The notes under the pieces were generated by a model. It was not told the DNA's origin. It worked only from the letters and a program-made list of their open reading frames with translations, and ran no database searches. A program made the translations under genes and the position numbers. Shown here piece by piece: positions 22,906-33,930 of a stretch of DNA of 64,000 bases. Position 1 is the stretch's first letter; each line of letters starts with the position of its first letter. The stretch comes from Neodontobutis hainanensis. Its lineage: Eukaryota; Chordata; Actinopteri; Gobiiformes; Odontobutidae. The DNA lies in assembly GCA_024349245.1 (NCBI GenBank), contig JALDNG010000022.1, positions 16,425,001 through 16,489,000 on the forward strand, in the 5' to 3' direction.

Positions 22906-23859
22906 CATGAAGGCAGTTTTGTTTGAAGGTTCAGAATGTCAGACTGGTCTCACAATTCAAAAGCATCTCTGTGACCGTTTTACAAAGCACTGGTTCGATG
23001 TGATAGCTTTTCAGCCACATACTATAAATTACTGATGTGGCGGCAGGACAACAGTTGGTTAAAGTTAGAAAAAAAAAACACCTGTTACCAGTACATACCA
23101 ATACATACCACCTCCTTCACAACAGGGAAAGAGGATATACACATTTTTATGTAATACAACTGTACTGTAGTTTTTTGCAGGTCTCTGGATTAGCTTAACA
23201 ACAGAACACACTAACAATGTGTGCTTACAGTCGGCACAAACGGCTTGTCCAGCTCCGTGGTAAAGGACTTGCACATGTTGTTGTACTTTTTCTGGTTGGA
23301 TTGGAAATTTTTAAATGATTCCAAACTAGAAGCAACTCTAACTAAAATCACTTTGAATGTTGGCTGACACTTTATTTACAATTTAATTTCTGTTTGATGA
23401 ATGTGGCTTTACTGTGAACCATGGTCCATCGGCTCATTGGGACATAATGCTGTTAAAGGTCAAAGGGCATTACTGTGTTTACTGTAAGTTGTTCAAAGAT
23501 CCTTATCTGCTCCTTTTTCAGAACACATGGGTCACATGACCACAAGGAGGTCCAGGGTTCTTTAATTATACTAAATCCTCATTTCAAACCTTTTCAGTGA
23601 ACTTTTTATATCTTTTTGACTTAATTCTGCGATCTGTCAAGCTGTTTCTTGACATCTCCATCATTTCTAATGGAGTTGATTATTGCAGACATTGAGGTAG
23701 CCCAATTCTGTCTAAATATTTTTTTTAATTAAGACAATAGCCTCTGGACCTGTTTTTAACAGTAAAAAAACATAATCCAAACAATGAGGCTGATTTATAG
23801 TGACAAATATACTCTTTAGAAGTTTTTTACAGAACACTGTGTGAGCTTTTGAAGCGTTT
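22906..23859. other. intergenic DNA, no gene seen
   Basis: AT-rich sequence with an A9 run near 23070 and direct repeats of 'acatacca' near 23091-23110. No supported gene. Confidence 0.5.
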
Positions 23860-24290
23860 GACCCCGTGTTTCGGTTGTAAGCCCGATGAAGCCTCACAGA
23901 GGTGGAGCTGGGGTTTAAGTGAGCGCACAGGGGCATGGGACGGTGCAGTGGTCCCGGTCCTCCCACCTCGTCACAGCTCAGGACCGGCCTGCACTGGGTG
24001 GTCTGAGTAAAGGTCAGACCTGAGCCACAGTGCTTCCTTTCTCCTCCCGAATGACGCAGGGGCTGATGGGTAATGGCTGACTCAAGCGGGTGTCCCAGAC
24101 AACACTGAAAGACACACACAGCGCCATGGCAGCACATTCAGCATTGCCATGACGATCCCTGTGTGTTTTAATGGCAGCCCCTGATGACCTGTGACTTCAT
24201 CAGGAGCGCTGGCGGCTGATTGGTGCTTGCGTAACCATGACGCATGATGAGCAGCACCGTTAATAAGCCGGACGGGATCAGGTCCAGAAT
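23860..24290. promoter_or_regulatory. candidate conserved non-coding block
   Basis: One of the longest G+C-raised islands. It includes AAAGGTCAGACCTGAG near 24008, a nuclear-receptor-like AGGTCA half site, TGACGCAGG near 24052 and GGCGGCTGATTGGTGC near 24210. A 141-codon minus-strand frame spans it without recognisable domains. Confidence 0.27.
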
Positions 24291-24894
24291 GTCAGAGTCT
24301 ACCAAAATACTACAAAAGACAGAGATGACCTCAGTGGTTAAACACTTCTTAAACTTTAGGTTATTCACAGACTTTTAAATTTACAGAATAGAGACTACTA
24401 AAATTGTAGACACCAGTTACTCACAGTTCTATCCCTGCTTAATAAATTAACATAAACTAAAGAGTAATAAAGGAACTTTCTTTCAGATGGAAAACAAATG
24501 ACTTGAATAAAACTGACCATCGTGTTGCAATACTTGTTGTGGTCAACACCAAATGTGTGACAGGTTTATACAACAAATGGAGTTGGAGTCGACAGCTAGA
24601 TATTTATAATGTTATACAATATTAACTCTAGTTTAATAAAAAATTGACTTCATTTATTGAATCGTGAACAAAAACCCACACATCTTTTTTGATACTGAAC
24701 TCTTCTAATCTAAACCTGAACCATTACGCTCCAGACACTGTTACATTAGCGCTCATGTTCAAAACGAGATATAGCAGCATAAGCACCCGTCTCTTCCTCC
24801 TTCGATGGTGATTCCCCAAAACCAGATCCTGAGCCTCTGTCTGCTGCTGTCGGTCTGTTCGGCCGTGTTGATGCGACAGGAGACAGTGGCGTGC
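24291..24894. other. intergenic DNA, no gene seen
   Basis: AT-rich to 24720, then G+C rises into the next block. No gene supported. Confidence 0.45.
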
Positions 24895-25080
24895 AGGCAT
24901 GGCAGGTGCATGCCACCAAATTACCATGCGCCCGTCCCCATGTACACACACACAAGCACACACATCGACAAAGCAGACCTCTCCTGTGCTGAGAAGGCTG
25001 CCATTATCATATCAAAGCGTCTCTCGCAGAGACGTGGCAACGCTTCAATTTAAGCAATTAATGCAGAGAGAGACTCTGTC
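24895..25080. promoter_or_regulatory. candidate conserved non-coding block
   Basis: Contains ATTATCATATCAAAGCG, GACGTGGCAACGC (an RFX-type half site) and TTTAAGCAATTAATGCAG within 90 bp, plus a short (CA)n stretch at about 24941-24963. The homeodomain and RFX-like cores are suggestive only. Confidence 0.25.
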
Positions 25081-25588
25081 ACACAGCCCCACTCCCCCCA
25101 CACATACACACAGATGTATACTCTCACACAGGCAGGGCTCTTGTGGCTCCGGAGACAGACAAAGGTGTAGTGGGGAAGCGAGGATCTGTCCTCTCAAGGC
25201 CAGCAGGCTGCTTTTCTCTGCACCACTCTCATTCTGTGCCTTAAAATGGACTAGGTCCCCTTCACACCTCCTCCAGGATTCAATGTTTATCAGATAATTC
25301 CTCATGCTCACTCCCTTGAGAGTGACATCAATAAAATACAAAATTATTACAATATGCAACACTGGAGCCTTTAGTACTGTTGTTGGATCGATTAAAAAAA
25401 TACATTTAGAAAATAAATTTGCATACGTCCAACAACATAAACATTTTCTTATAAAAACAAAATATAGATGCTTCAATTGTAATCACTTCATTTCAACAGA
25501 TTTCATTAAAGGATGTTTTTTTTATATTTTACTTTAAAATATACCGTACAGACTGCTCAAAAAGTAGTTGGAAGACTGTTAAATGTAA
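25081..25588. other. intergenic DNA, no gene seen
   Basis: Short CA-rich run near 25098-25112, then AT-rich DNA. Frames on both strands overlap and match nothing recognised. Confidence 0.5.
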
Positions 25589-25787
25589 TATAGTCAGTGC
25601 TTAATTTGTAAAGCTGGAGGTGGGGAAACACAGAGAGAATATTTAGAGGACATATTCCCCCAGCAGATTCTTTAAGAAACTTCATAAAAAAGAGGTCCCG
25701 GATCCAGTCAAAAAGACCCCAGTCCTGAAATAAGAAGTGGGGGAATATATTCCCCTGTGTTTCCCGACAAATTAAGCACTGACTATA
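25589..25787. mobile_element. non-autonomous DNA transposon (MITE) with 21-bp TIRs
   Basis: The ends are exact inverted repeats over 21 bp (25589-25609 and 25767-25787, core CAGTGCTTAATTTGT). Pairing resumes further in: GGAAACACAG on the left matches the right arm's CTGTGTTTCC, and ATATTCCCCC is repeated in inverted order. The total length is about 199 bp with no coding capacity. The CAGTG start resembles hAT termini, but no 8-bp duplication is visible. The outer TA/TA could equally be a 2-bp duplication of Tc1/mariner type, so the superfamily is left open. It has an unpaired insertion of about 14 bp in the left arm. Confidence 0.8.
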
Positions 25788-25794
25788 GACATTT

Positions 25795-26030
25795 ATTTTT
25801 GTAAAGCCCAAAATCACAACAACAGCCGCCTCAAAGTCCTTAACAGACTGCACCAGACGACATCCCCTGTCTTCAGACCCTCCATCAGGGTAAGACCCCC
25901 CCCCAAAAGAAAACAGCCGGAAAAAAGAGAAACCTTAGGGAGAAGCACAGAAGGAAGAATCCTCGCCCAAGAAGGGCAGGTCGTGCAATAGACATGTACA
26001 GGACAGATTTTAAAACAACATAGAAAACAT
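25795..26030 (+). mobile_element. teleost retroelement 3' region
   Basis: A series of phrases in the order I know from a very common teleost dispersed repeat: 'ttgtaaagcccaaaatcaca', 'ctcaaagtccttaacagact', 'gacatcccctgtcttcagac', 'agaaaccttagggagaagca' and 'cgtgcaatagacatgtacag'. There is no coding region. The element starts immediately after the MITE, so one may have inserted beside the other. Confidence 0.7.
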
Positions 26031-26035
26031 AATAA

Positions 26036-26719
26036 GTGTACGTATATGGGCTACTGTACATATAAATTCAATATATAGTATAATCAATAAATAATTCCCC
26101 AATTTTTTAATAATATACTTACCGAGTTAGTTTTTCTATGTTTGGTCATGTAAATAACACCACTGACATAATATCTGTTAAAGGTTCAGAGGTCAAAAGG
26201 GGAAGAACATGTTGGCTTGAACATGTCATTGAATGCACACTATCTGATTGTAAATAACTAATGACAAATCCATTATAAGCTATGATTTGTAAACAAGTCT
26301 CAGAATGTTATATCTGTACATGTGGCTTTCACATTTTCCAATGCCGCAATTTCAGTAAATATCAATTGCCATGTTAAGAATAGAGTGACTTTTTTAATGC
26401 ACCTGGGGGAGTAGGGTCCAGGTTGGGAGAGAGATCATTTAAAAAAAGGTCATAAATACAACATACTCAGCAAGCAGTATAATATAGACGGTTTATAGCA
26501 AAGGGTTAAGGTGATTTAAGTTGTTGAGCACAGTTCAGGGACTATTATTATGGCCGTAGGAGCATCTTTCAATTTGAAACTTGTCAATGTCTACTGAAAG
26601 TGTCTTACTGTAAGTGTCATATTAAAGATATGCTTTAAACTTGAAACCACAAAGAGACACATTTTAATTATCACTTACATTATTCTATACCATTTTTAAG
26701 ACTTGAAAGGTGTGGTCTG
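26036..26719. other. intergenic DNA, no gene seen
   Basis: AT-rich, no frames of note, no recognised repeat. Confidence 0.5.
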
Positions 26720-27180
26720 TTTGTGATTTCCAAAGTAAAGGTAGAGTTGGAGCATCTTGACTTTCTCAGATCATGCCGTCGCGATGCAGGACTGGTGCTA
26801 TGTTATCGATCTAAACAGACTCAGGAGTGTCCTCTTGGAGCCAATCAGTGGGATTTTAAACCTGAGTATCCACCAATCAGCCGACACATTGTACCTTTTC
26901 CTCCTGGTTAGGACAAATTGGCCTCTGTGATTTAAGCTTTTCAACCAAATCTCTCCATCATTCATGCCCTCTTCCCGACTGCTGTCTTTCTCTTAGCGCT
27001 GAATTGTTTTGAAGTACTCCATTTCACCCTTTTTTTTCGGAGATGAGACTCTTTATTAGACACAGCTGTTCGACTGAGCCCAGCAAGGCCCGGAGCCACT
27101 GCCAAGAGCCCCTCTCTCTGCCGGTCTGTGTGCCTCTCTTCTGTCAGGTGCTCCCTGGAGGATGAATAGGCAGTGATGGG
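26720..27180. promoter_or_regulatory. candidate regulatory block with paired CCAAT boxes
   Basis: Two identical CCAATCAG boxes (26841-26848 and 26873-26880) lie 32 bp apart in the same orientation, the arrangement favoured by NF-Y. The block continues into a G+C-raised part at 27040-27180 with CACAGCTG. No TATA box, CpG island or following open frame supports a gene promoter. Confidence 0.25.
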
Positions 27181-27892
27181 GAGCAGCTCAGGGAGGCTGT
27201 TTGCTCTGGAGACCTTGGCTGCAAGCCCTATTTCTCCAAACAGCCAAACACTAAACCCACTGACAAGCCATGATTTTATGTTCGAGTCTGAATGGGAGCA
27301 AACTCAGTGTCTGCCTGGATCAGGGTCGGCTCTGCGCTGCCATAACAACAAAATGTTTACATCTGAGGAAATCTGAAAAAGAAATGGCCAGAATTGGAAA
27401 GTAAACACCCAACACTTATAATTACACTCTCCGTTCTCTCTGTAGCTGCCACTTTTAGATCTCCATCCTCTCTAAACAAGAAATATCAGTACATCATCAC
27501 ATGATTTGTTTTTCGTGATATTTTGAATCAGAGAAGACAATCAGACAGCAAACAAATGTGCCAGCAGTCAGTGTTAGTTACCTGGGAAGAGAAATTAACC
27601 TTAGTATCAATGTCATCAGACCTGTAGAAGACCAGACAGGATGGCAGTAATATCAATTTATCAATATTTTTATCTGGGCCAGTGTATGGCGAAAACGGCC
27701 AAGCGAAAGCTGGGAGCTTCACAGAGTCAGACTGGCACAAAAGTGCAGACACTGACACATTAAGATGAAGACTACAGCTAAACTGTCAGAGACTAACTTT
27801 TAACATCATGTCATCATGTTATGTTACATTCATGTGCTCACTGGATGATTGAGTCTCCAAATAAACTGGATATATGGACTTTCAAATTATCA

Positions 27893-27895
<3 letters not shown>
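27181..27895. other. intergenic DNA, no gene seen
   Basis: Mixed composition. Frames at 27173-27376 and 27528-27758 show no recognisable family. Confidence 0.5.

Positions 27896-27982
<87 letters not shown>
27896..27982. repeat. (TAA)29 microsatellite
   Basis: Twenty-nine uninterrupted trinucleotide units. The asparagine and isoleucine runs of the frames covering it are translation artefacts. Confidence 0.95.
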
Positions 27983-27983
<1 letters not shown>

Positions 27984-28060
27984 TTTATTTCTACAACACC
28001 TTTCCCAAAAAAGTTACAAAGTGCTAAACAAAATAAAAGTCAAACAATCCATAAAACATT
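27983..28060 (+). repeat. retroelement tail adjoining microsatellite
   Basis: 'ctttatttctacaacacctt' followed by 'agttacaaagtgctaaacaa' is the same AATn + TTTAT...CACCTTTC + ACAAAGTGCT arrangement as at 17099. The microsatellite probably grew from the element's own AAT-rich end. Confidence 0.55.
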
Positions 28061-28959
28061 AAACTATTTAAAACAAATCCAATAAAATTAACAATAAGGC
28101 ACCATTTTAAAGGTATTTCTGTGAAAGTAAGTCCTTTTATTTGTGTCAATAACATGTCAATGTGCTTTAAACACTATAAACAACTCCGATTTTATGTTAC
28201 TTCCTTTTTTTCTATAAACTTTTCAATACGAAGACCACATGAAGGGACTGAGTGAATATTTCCTGAGTCAGCTTTGACAGGACATACTTTTTAAACTGCT
28301 TAATAAAACTAGAAGCATAGCTTGACTAAGCTGTGCATGTAAACTCAAATAAATGATTTTTTTGTCTAACCATCTGGGGGCCGAACCTCTGTTTTAGCTT
28401 TTAGAGCCTAAATTTCTAGTGTTGAGACTTATGCCGAAGACAAACTTAAATTAGATTAAGTGGGCTTCTAACTACAGTCTTTTGATTTGTCTTGAAGACG
28501 CCAGAAAAATAGAAATATACTAGATGTGCAAATATACCATACATTTATTTTGCCACTAAAATAGAACTGACTGCAAATTTCTAGTTTGGTTTTTCTGCTT
28601 TTATCATTTGAAGGTCTTTTTTTGAGGCAAGGACATTACGGCATATAATTAATATGTTTATACATTTATCAAACTATTTGCAAAATTTTTATTATTTTTT
28701 TTATTCATTGCCTTCTGATCTAATATGTTTTGGCCAAAATATGCCATTGATGTTTGTGTTGGTTTTGAGCCTGTAGGCAAGTGCACTTTTAAAAGATGGA
28801 GGACTGCATTATTGTCTACCTCCACTGTTATTCCTATTATCTTAAGCAAAGATTATAGCTGAAAAATCTCCAGATATCATTGGCTCAATCATGTGACCTG
28901 CCCTTTTCGACCCTGTCTCTTTGGTAATAGACTATTAAATACTTTATATGTTATTTGTT
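28061..28959. other. intergenic DNA, no gene seen
   Basis: AT-rich throughout, with T-rich runs near 28616 and 28693. No supported gene. Confidence 0.5.
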
Positions 28960-29380
28960 TCTCTTTATCGGTGTCTCTTTCCCAGCTGTCACTCTGTGGA
29001 TCTCACTCTGGGCCCTCTTCAGGTCCTACAGCTGCTGATGTTAGTGACAGGCGGCGATAGCGCTGACAGGCTGCAGACGGTTATCAGGCTGCAGTGTTCA
29101 CCTAAATTGAAAATTGCAAATGAAGATCCTGCTCAGCGCCATTTTTATTTTTTTTAATTTATCAGCCGTTATGTCAGATGACCTTTTGGCGTCAGACTGC
29201 AGCTGATAAACCTGCGAATGACAGCACTCGGCTCTGATCCAATTTTCAACCCCCCTTCCGCCGCCGTTCGACCCAGAGCCGAAAATGAGCTGCTTTCAGG
29301 AGAGCCTCCATTGTGCCTCGGATGAAGAGGTTTTGTTTGGAGGAGATGGCCTCGCTGTGTGAACCACTGAGAAACACACG
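28960..29380. promoter_or_regulatory. strong candidate conserved non-coding element
   Basis: Non-repetitive block with the decamer CAGGCTGCAG occurring twice, 18 bp apart (29067-29076 and 29085-29094), CAAATGAAGATCC, a T-rich spacer, TTTATCAGCCG, and AGCTGATAAACC. GATA-type TTATCA cores recur. The central 29030-29330 region has the even, repeat-free texture of vertebrate CNEs. Confidence 0.35.
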
Positions 29381-30777
29381 GTCACAAATTGAATGTATCC
29401 TTGTGACGTTTCTGCAAATTGTTTATACATAGAACATGTCAGAGGCAGAAACTTATATCTGCATTTGGATATGTGCTACAATGCTTGATCAAATTCAATC
29501 AAACATAACCTTAGAGTTAACAAAGAGCATGGAACATTTGAAGTTTACACAGTTTTTATTGGAATATTGAAGCTTCACCATGAGTTCACAGCCGTTACCC
29601 ACCGCAGCCCGTTTTATTGGTGTTTAACTCAGTAATATCTTTATTTATGGCCAATGTTTGGGGGCTTCTCCTCTCAACAGCATTATTGCTCCTAAATTAT
29701 AAATATATCTGATATCTACAATTTTAAATAATAGTTTCTCCAAAGGTCAACCAAGTGGACACACTCATATAGACCACTTTAATACCTCACAGCTCCCTGG
29801 ACTATATTAGACGACTTTTATTGAATCTATTTGCAGAACAACGCCATCTTAAGGCATGATAATTATTATTTAGTTCTTTGTATGGTAATATAGTTCTCTC
29901 CTGTTGTTCCATATGTTTGGTAATATGCACAAAAACAGAAAAAAATCATTTTCTATTTGATTCTGGGTTGTACTGAAGGTGAGTGTGGAATGAGACTTGG
30001 TTTTGGCCTCATCCTGGTCCCACCGTTCTTGTCCAATCCCAGCAGAGATCAGAGGCCAGAGAAGAGTGAGCGTTTGGAAATACAGAGATGGTCCAGGGGC
30101 AGAGGAGAGGTGTAAGGCCATAATACGGAGTAAGAGTCGATGTCAGACCAAATGGCTTTCCTCGGCTGGGTCAGTGTGTGCCAATATTGACTGACGTGTG
30201 CGTGTATATCGTCTGGGAACAGGAGGAGCTGATCCCCTCGCTCTATCTCAGGCTCTATCCGGCTGTAATTGAATTCTCCTTCTCCCATTGTTGTTGTTTT
30301 GTCTCTAGAGCCTGATGCCCAGGTTTTTTTTCTTTTCATTCCCAGCTCTTCCTGTATTACACATCTCTATAGTTATATTTGAAAAATGGCATTGTGGTTT
30401 CCTCCACTTTACAAAATATATGTTTTATGTTGTTCAGGTCAAGTGAGACTATTTGTTTGCTTTCAAGTGGATCAGTTTATAGAAAAGCATTAGGTTTCTA
30501 TTATTAATGTTGCATCTTTGGGGGAAGTCTTTTGAGATGGCCAGTATAATTCCCAATTCAAGCTCATTGTCATATTTATTGCTCCATTCAGCCAGATTTG
30601 TCTGTTTTAACTTGTATATTGGTGGTTTGAGCAGAACATGAACTAAGCTGAAGATTGGGTCAATGCTACTATTGTCCCGAAGATGTCTGCATTATCTCAT
30701 ATCTTATTATCTGATTATTCAAATGAGTCTAATTATACTAAATTCAAGGAGCATCAGTCTTTATTCCAGTGTTTTGT

Positions 30778-30787
30778 TGATTGACAG
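30778..30787 (+). promoter_or_regulatory. PBX-MEIS composite motif
   Basis: Exact TGATTGACAG on the plus strand, followed by CTC. It is one of five exact copies in the window and lies outside the G+C-raised blocks. Confidence 0.35.
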
Positions 30788-31157
30788 CTCTCAAAACTCA
30801 CTTCACAATCTTCAAGCTGCACTGGACCACTTTGTTTTTCCTTCCTTGTCACTTTCTATCCTGAGGAATGCTTTTTAATTGGAGCTTTCTTTTTAATGAG
30901 TTACATGTTTTATTGTGCTCTGTGTTGCACAACACTTTATCTGAAACACAACATGCATTTTCCAGTAAGAGGATATTAATTTTTCCTTGACATGATTGTA
31001 TCTGATATGACTTATCACTAACCCTTCCATTGCGGCCGTGCTCGGAGCCAGTTCTTGTTCTAACTTGGTTTTGGAGATTCACAAACTTGGCCCTCTCTAA
31101 AAACAGCCAACGTTCACACAATAATTAGTAGAACTACCTTCCAACAGCTGGACATTG

Positions 31158-31171
31158 CCAACAGAGGGCGC
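31158..31171 (+). promoter_or_regulatory. CTCF-like motif, best match in window
   Basis: CCAACAGAGGGCGC differs from the vertebrate CTCF core CCASYAGRKGGCRS at a single position (A for S), with the invariant AG and GGC kept. Orientation is plus. Surrounding DNA is AT-rich, so the motif stands out. Confidence 0.4.
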
Positions 31172-31734
31172 TGTTAAACACATAGGGGACTACTGGCAAC
31201 ATTGTGCAGAGCATAGAATTTTGTTCTTTTACACAAATATTATTTTAGTCCAGTGAGTCCAGCTTAACATTAACTCTACTTGTAAATGATAAAAAGTATG
31301 TAATTTACACTATGTACAATGTAGGCTTGGCATAAACAGGAATTTGAGTATAACTATGAGTACTATTTCAAACGCTACCAGCCAGGGATAAACCTTTCAG
31401 CCTTAAAACGTTAAAAAGTTTTTGGTGTGAGCCACATTACACATGTACAGCTGTACAGGTATTAGATCATATGACAATTAAACACTAAGTAGTGTGTTAA
31501 AACTGACACATGAAGATATTAACCATGTAAAAAGTGTAAATAGTTTGCAGGTTAACTTTTAACTCGTCTCATAGAAGAACAGAGATGTTGGCAGGACACT
31601 TCAAATGCACTGCAGCCACAATTCGAAGATGCTAACCTCATCATTTTACAAACCTCTGTACATCTAAATATACTGTTTATGAATGAAAATAGTATTGTTT
31701 AAATGTGAGTTGTGTCGTGCTTGGTCTATTTTGG

Positions 31735-31749
31735 CGACATCTGGTGGTG
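31735..31749 (-). promoter_or_regulatory. CTCF-like motif
   Basis: The minus strand reads CACCACCAGATGTCG, matching CCASYAG and the following RK positions but with T replacing the second G of the GG pair. It is a weaker match than the one at 31158 and lies about 580 bp from it in the opposite orientation. Confidence 0.22.
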
Positions 31750-32069
31750 AAAGTGCAGGTTGATTGGAATACCTCAGACTTTTCAGAGCATGTGAACCTC
31801 TATGGTAGCCTAGATGGGTCATGATGTTGTCTATGAACAAACCCAGTAAAATTAGCTCTGATGCTTATAATTCAAAAACAGAAAATTAACTTCATACAGT
31901 ACCAGTTACGTACAAGGGCACAAACGAAATACAAATATCATGAGAATATTCAGTGTTAACATTATCTACTTTCCACCATCTCTTCAGCTCATCCCGACCC
32001 GTACATCAGCTGCACATCATTTGCATATGCTCATACTTACCCCGCTGTTTGAATAGAAATATGACTGTG

Positions 32070-32330
32070 TAAATGTCTGATCAGGTTGTGTGCACGTGCT
32101 TGCATATGCATAAACGGTGTAGACCCGTCGTCAGCGCCGCAGCGTGAGCCTACATCTGCGTACGAGAGTGCGTTTGAGCAGCTGTCCCAGGTGTGCGTTA
32201 TTAATCAGTTATCAGGGCAGTTTATTTGCTGGCTGACAAGTTGCAATTTCCCCCTGATTCAAGGCCTCTTTGTCAGGTGGGAATTACACTGAGAGCACAT
32301 GACAAAACACTTCACCTCTGCCTCGTCTCT
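32070..32330. promoter_or_regulatory. candidate conserved non-coding block
   Basis: Includes GTGCGTTATTAATCAGTTATCAG near 32194, CAAGTTGCAATTTCC near 32238 and CAGGTGGGAATTACAC near 32274. Homeodomain (ATTAATCA), GATA (TTATCA) and E-box (CAGGTG) cores fall within 90 bp, with no repeat signature. Confidence 0.3.
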
Positions 32331-32514
32331 CCCTCTGAATCTGCCGGGGATTTTTTTTCTCTGTGTCTCTCAATGATGTCAGCATTACTTCTACTGTCTG
32401 AATTTCTAAAAAAAAATTTTACACCACAATCCTCAACTCTACCTCCGTCTTCAAACTAAACCCTCAAACTTAACTAAATTGTGTCCTGGTCACTCTTCCA
32501 ATGGATCAGAGACC
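32331..32514. other. pyrimidine-rich spacer, no gene seen
   Basis: T- and C-rich on the plus strand, with an A9 run near 32409. No supported frame. Confidence 0.5.
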
Positions 32515-32612
32515 ATTGTCCATAGTCTTAGTCTTGACTTGATGGTCAATCTTGGTCTCAATCTCTAAAAGTCTTGGTGTTATCTTTGTCTCGGTTATTG
32601 TGGTCTACTATA
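32515..32612. repeat. degenerate GTCTTG/GGTCTC minisatellite
   Basis: Repeated phrases GTCTTAGTCTTG, GGTCAATCTTGGTCTC, AAGTCTTGGTG and TTTGTCTCGG show a decayed array with a unit of roughly 6-12 bp, a composition I associate with simple repeats in fish. Confidence 0.55.
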
Positions 32613-32804
32613 ATTAATCTCTGAATTTACCATTTTTTTGGCCAGAAATATAGTTGACTGTATGTCCCAATTAATTGGCATTGGTTTTGTTTGATTTTGT
32701 TTGATATTTTTGACAATAGACCAGTGGTGTTAACCGTGATACCACTGTTGACTGCACCTTTGAACGAGGGCCATTCCAATAAGTTTCTAGAGGCGTATAT
32801 TTGT

Positions 32805-32870
32805 AATTATGTGACTTGAGGATGTTTTAAATGTGCTATATAAAATAAAGTTGTATTTTATATCAAGGAC
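32805..32870 (+). repeat. short retroelement tail fragment
   Basis: 'taaatgtgctatataaaata' followed by AAGTTGTATT matches the GTGCTATATAAATAAA ending common to teleost LINE/SINE tails. Only the last 50-60 bp are recognisable. Confidence 0.45.
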
Positions 32871-33689
32871 TAAGTATTGTTGAAAGCCTATTCAAATACA
32901 ATCAGCTCTGCCTAAATGACTCAATATTCCAACAACAAAGTGACTCTTTGATGATACACAGTGCATAATACTGAGTTATTACGTTTTCTAAAGAAATCTT
33001 CAAATTTAGAAAAACTAGACTTCACATTACAAAGGACCTGAGCCCTGGGTTTGATGGCAGTAGTATACACATGATGAGGCTAATATAAAGTAAATCCAGG
33101 TCCTGTACACATCATACTTGTTCCTGCAATATTTCCCAAAATTCTAAAAAGTGGTGAGGTCCAAAAACACACTCGTGCATGATCTCTTTCAATCTGGAAA
33201 GTGAGTTGTGAAAAAAGTCTGGCGTTAACTTGGCACAAAGAGGTCATTTCTATATAGTACAACTTGGCTCAATTTCTCTGCACCTTTTAAATATAAAATT
33301 GCAGATGCACATTGACTGAAATTAGCCTTGTGCTAACTGAATGTTAAGGGGCTGAAGTCTTTAAACTGAGGATATGTTGAGGCATGGGGTGGAAAAAAAA
33401 CAAGGAAATGCCTCTATTTCAAATCTTGAGAGTTACATTTGTCTTTTTTGGCTAATTGCATGTGAGCCGGGTGTTGGTGACTTTCCCACTCCATTAACCT
33501 AGGACACATAACCATTATATGTATTTTTTCTATTAAACATCAAGTAATTTGGTAGATTTCACAAACAATTCATTTGTGAGTTGTTTTCTTTCATCTTTGT
33601 GTTTTCTTATATATGTTTTCCACCTATCAACTCCATCCCAAGGCTTTGGAGTAAAAAAAAAAAAAAAAAAGAAAAAAGGCAGACTGTAT
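32871..33689. other. intergenic DNA, no gene seen
   Basis: AT-rich sequence ending with a poly(A)18 run near 33653. No supported frame. Confidence 0.5.
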
Positions 33690-33930
33690 AATTAATCACA
33701 CAGCTTGGTCTAATTAGAGATGAATACGAGTTGTCCCTCTTGTCTCACAGCCACACACTCACCTCTCAGCACTCAGGGCCTAATAGCAGTCGAGGCTATA
33801 TTAACGGCAAATGGTGCAATCCCTGCCAGAGCTCCTCTTGCCTTGATGAATCTGGTGAATGTGACAATAATTAGTGAAGACAGATGAGAGGTAAATTACC
33901 ACTGACAATGTAATGCTATCCTGTCTGCCA
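33690..33930. promoter_or_regulatory. strong candidate conserved non-coding element
   Basis: Opens with ATAATTAATCACAC and GTCTAATTAGAGATG, then runs repeat-free to GACAATAATTAGTGAAG near 33861 and GGTAAATTACCACTG near 33890. It holds four TAAT cores in 240 bp and even composition. An octamer ATGCAAAT follows at 33965-33972. Confidence 0.35.

Larger units (their letters stand above)
29381..32069. other. intergenic DNA, no gene seen
   Basis: Mostly AT-rich. A moderately G+C-raised stretch at 29990-30330 has overlapping frames on both strands and no domain. It holds a PBX-MEIS decamer (30778) and two CTCF-like motifs (31158 and 31735), listed separately. Confidence 0.45.

Noticed and set aside
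23712..24137. 141-codon minus-strand gene
   Set aside because: Openness follows the G+C-rich block; no domain or upstream signals.
27896..27982. CRISPR-like array
   Set aside because: Trinucleotide microsatellite without spacers, in eukaryotic DNA.
27849..28085. Frames with long asparagine or isoleucine runs
   Set aside because: They translate the (TAA)n microsatellite; no protein is implied.
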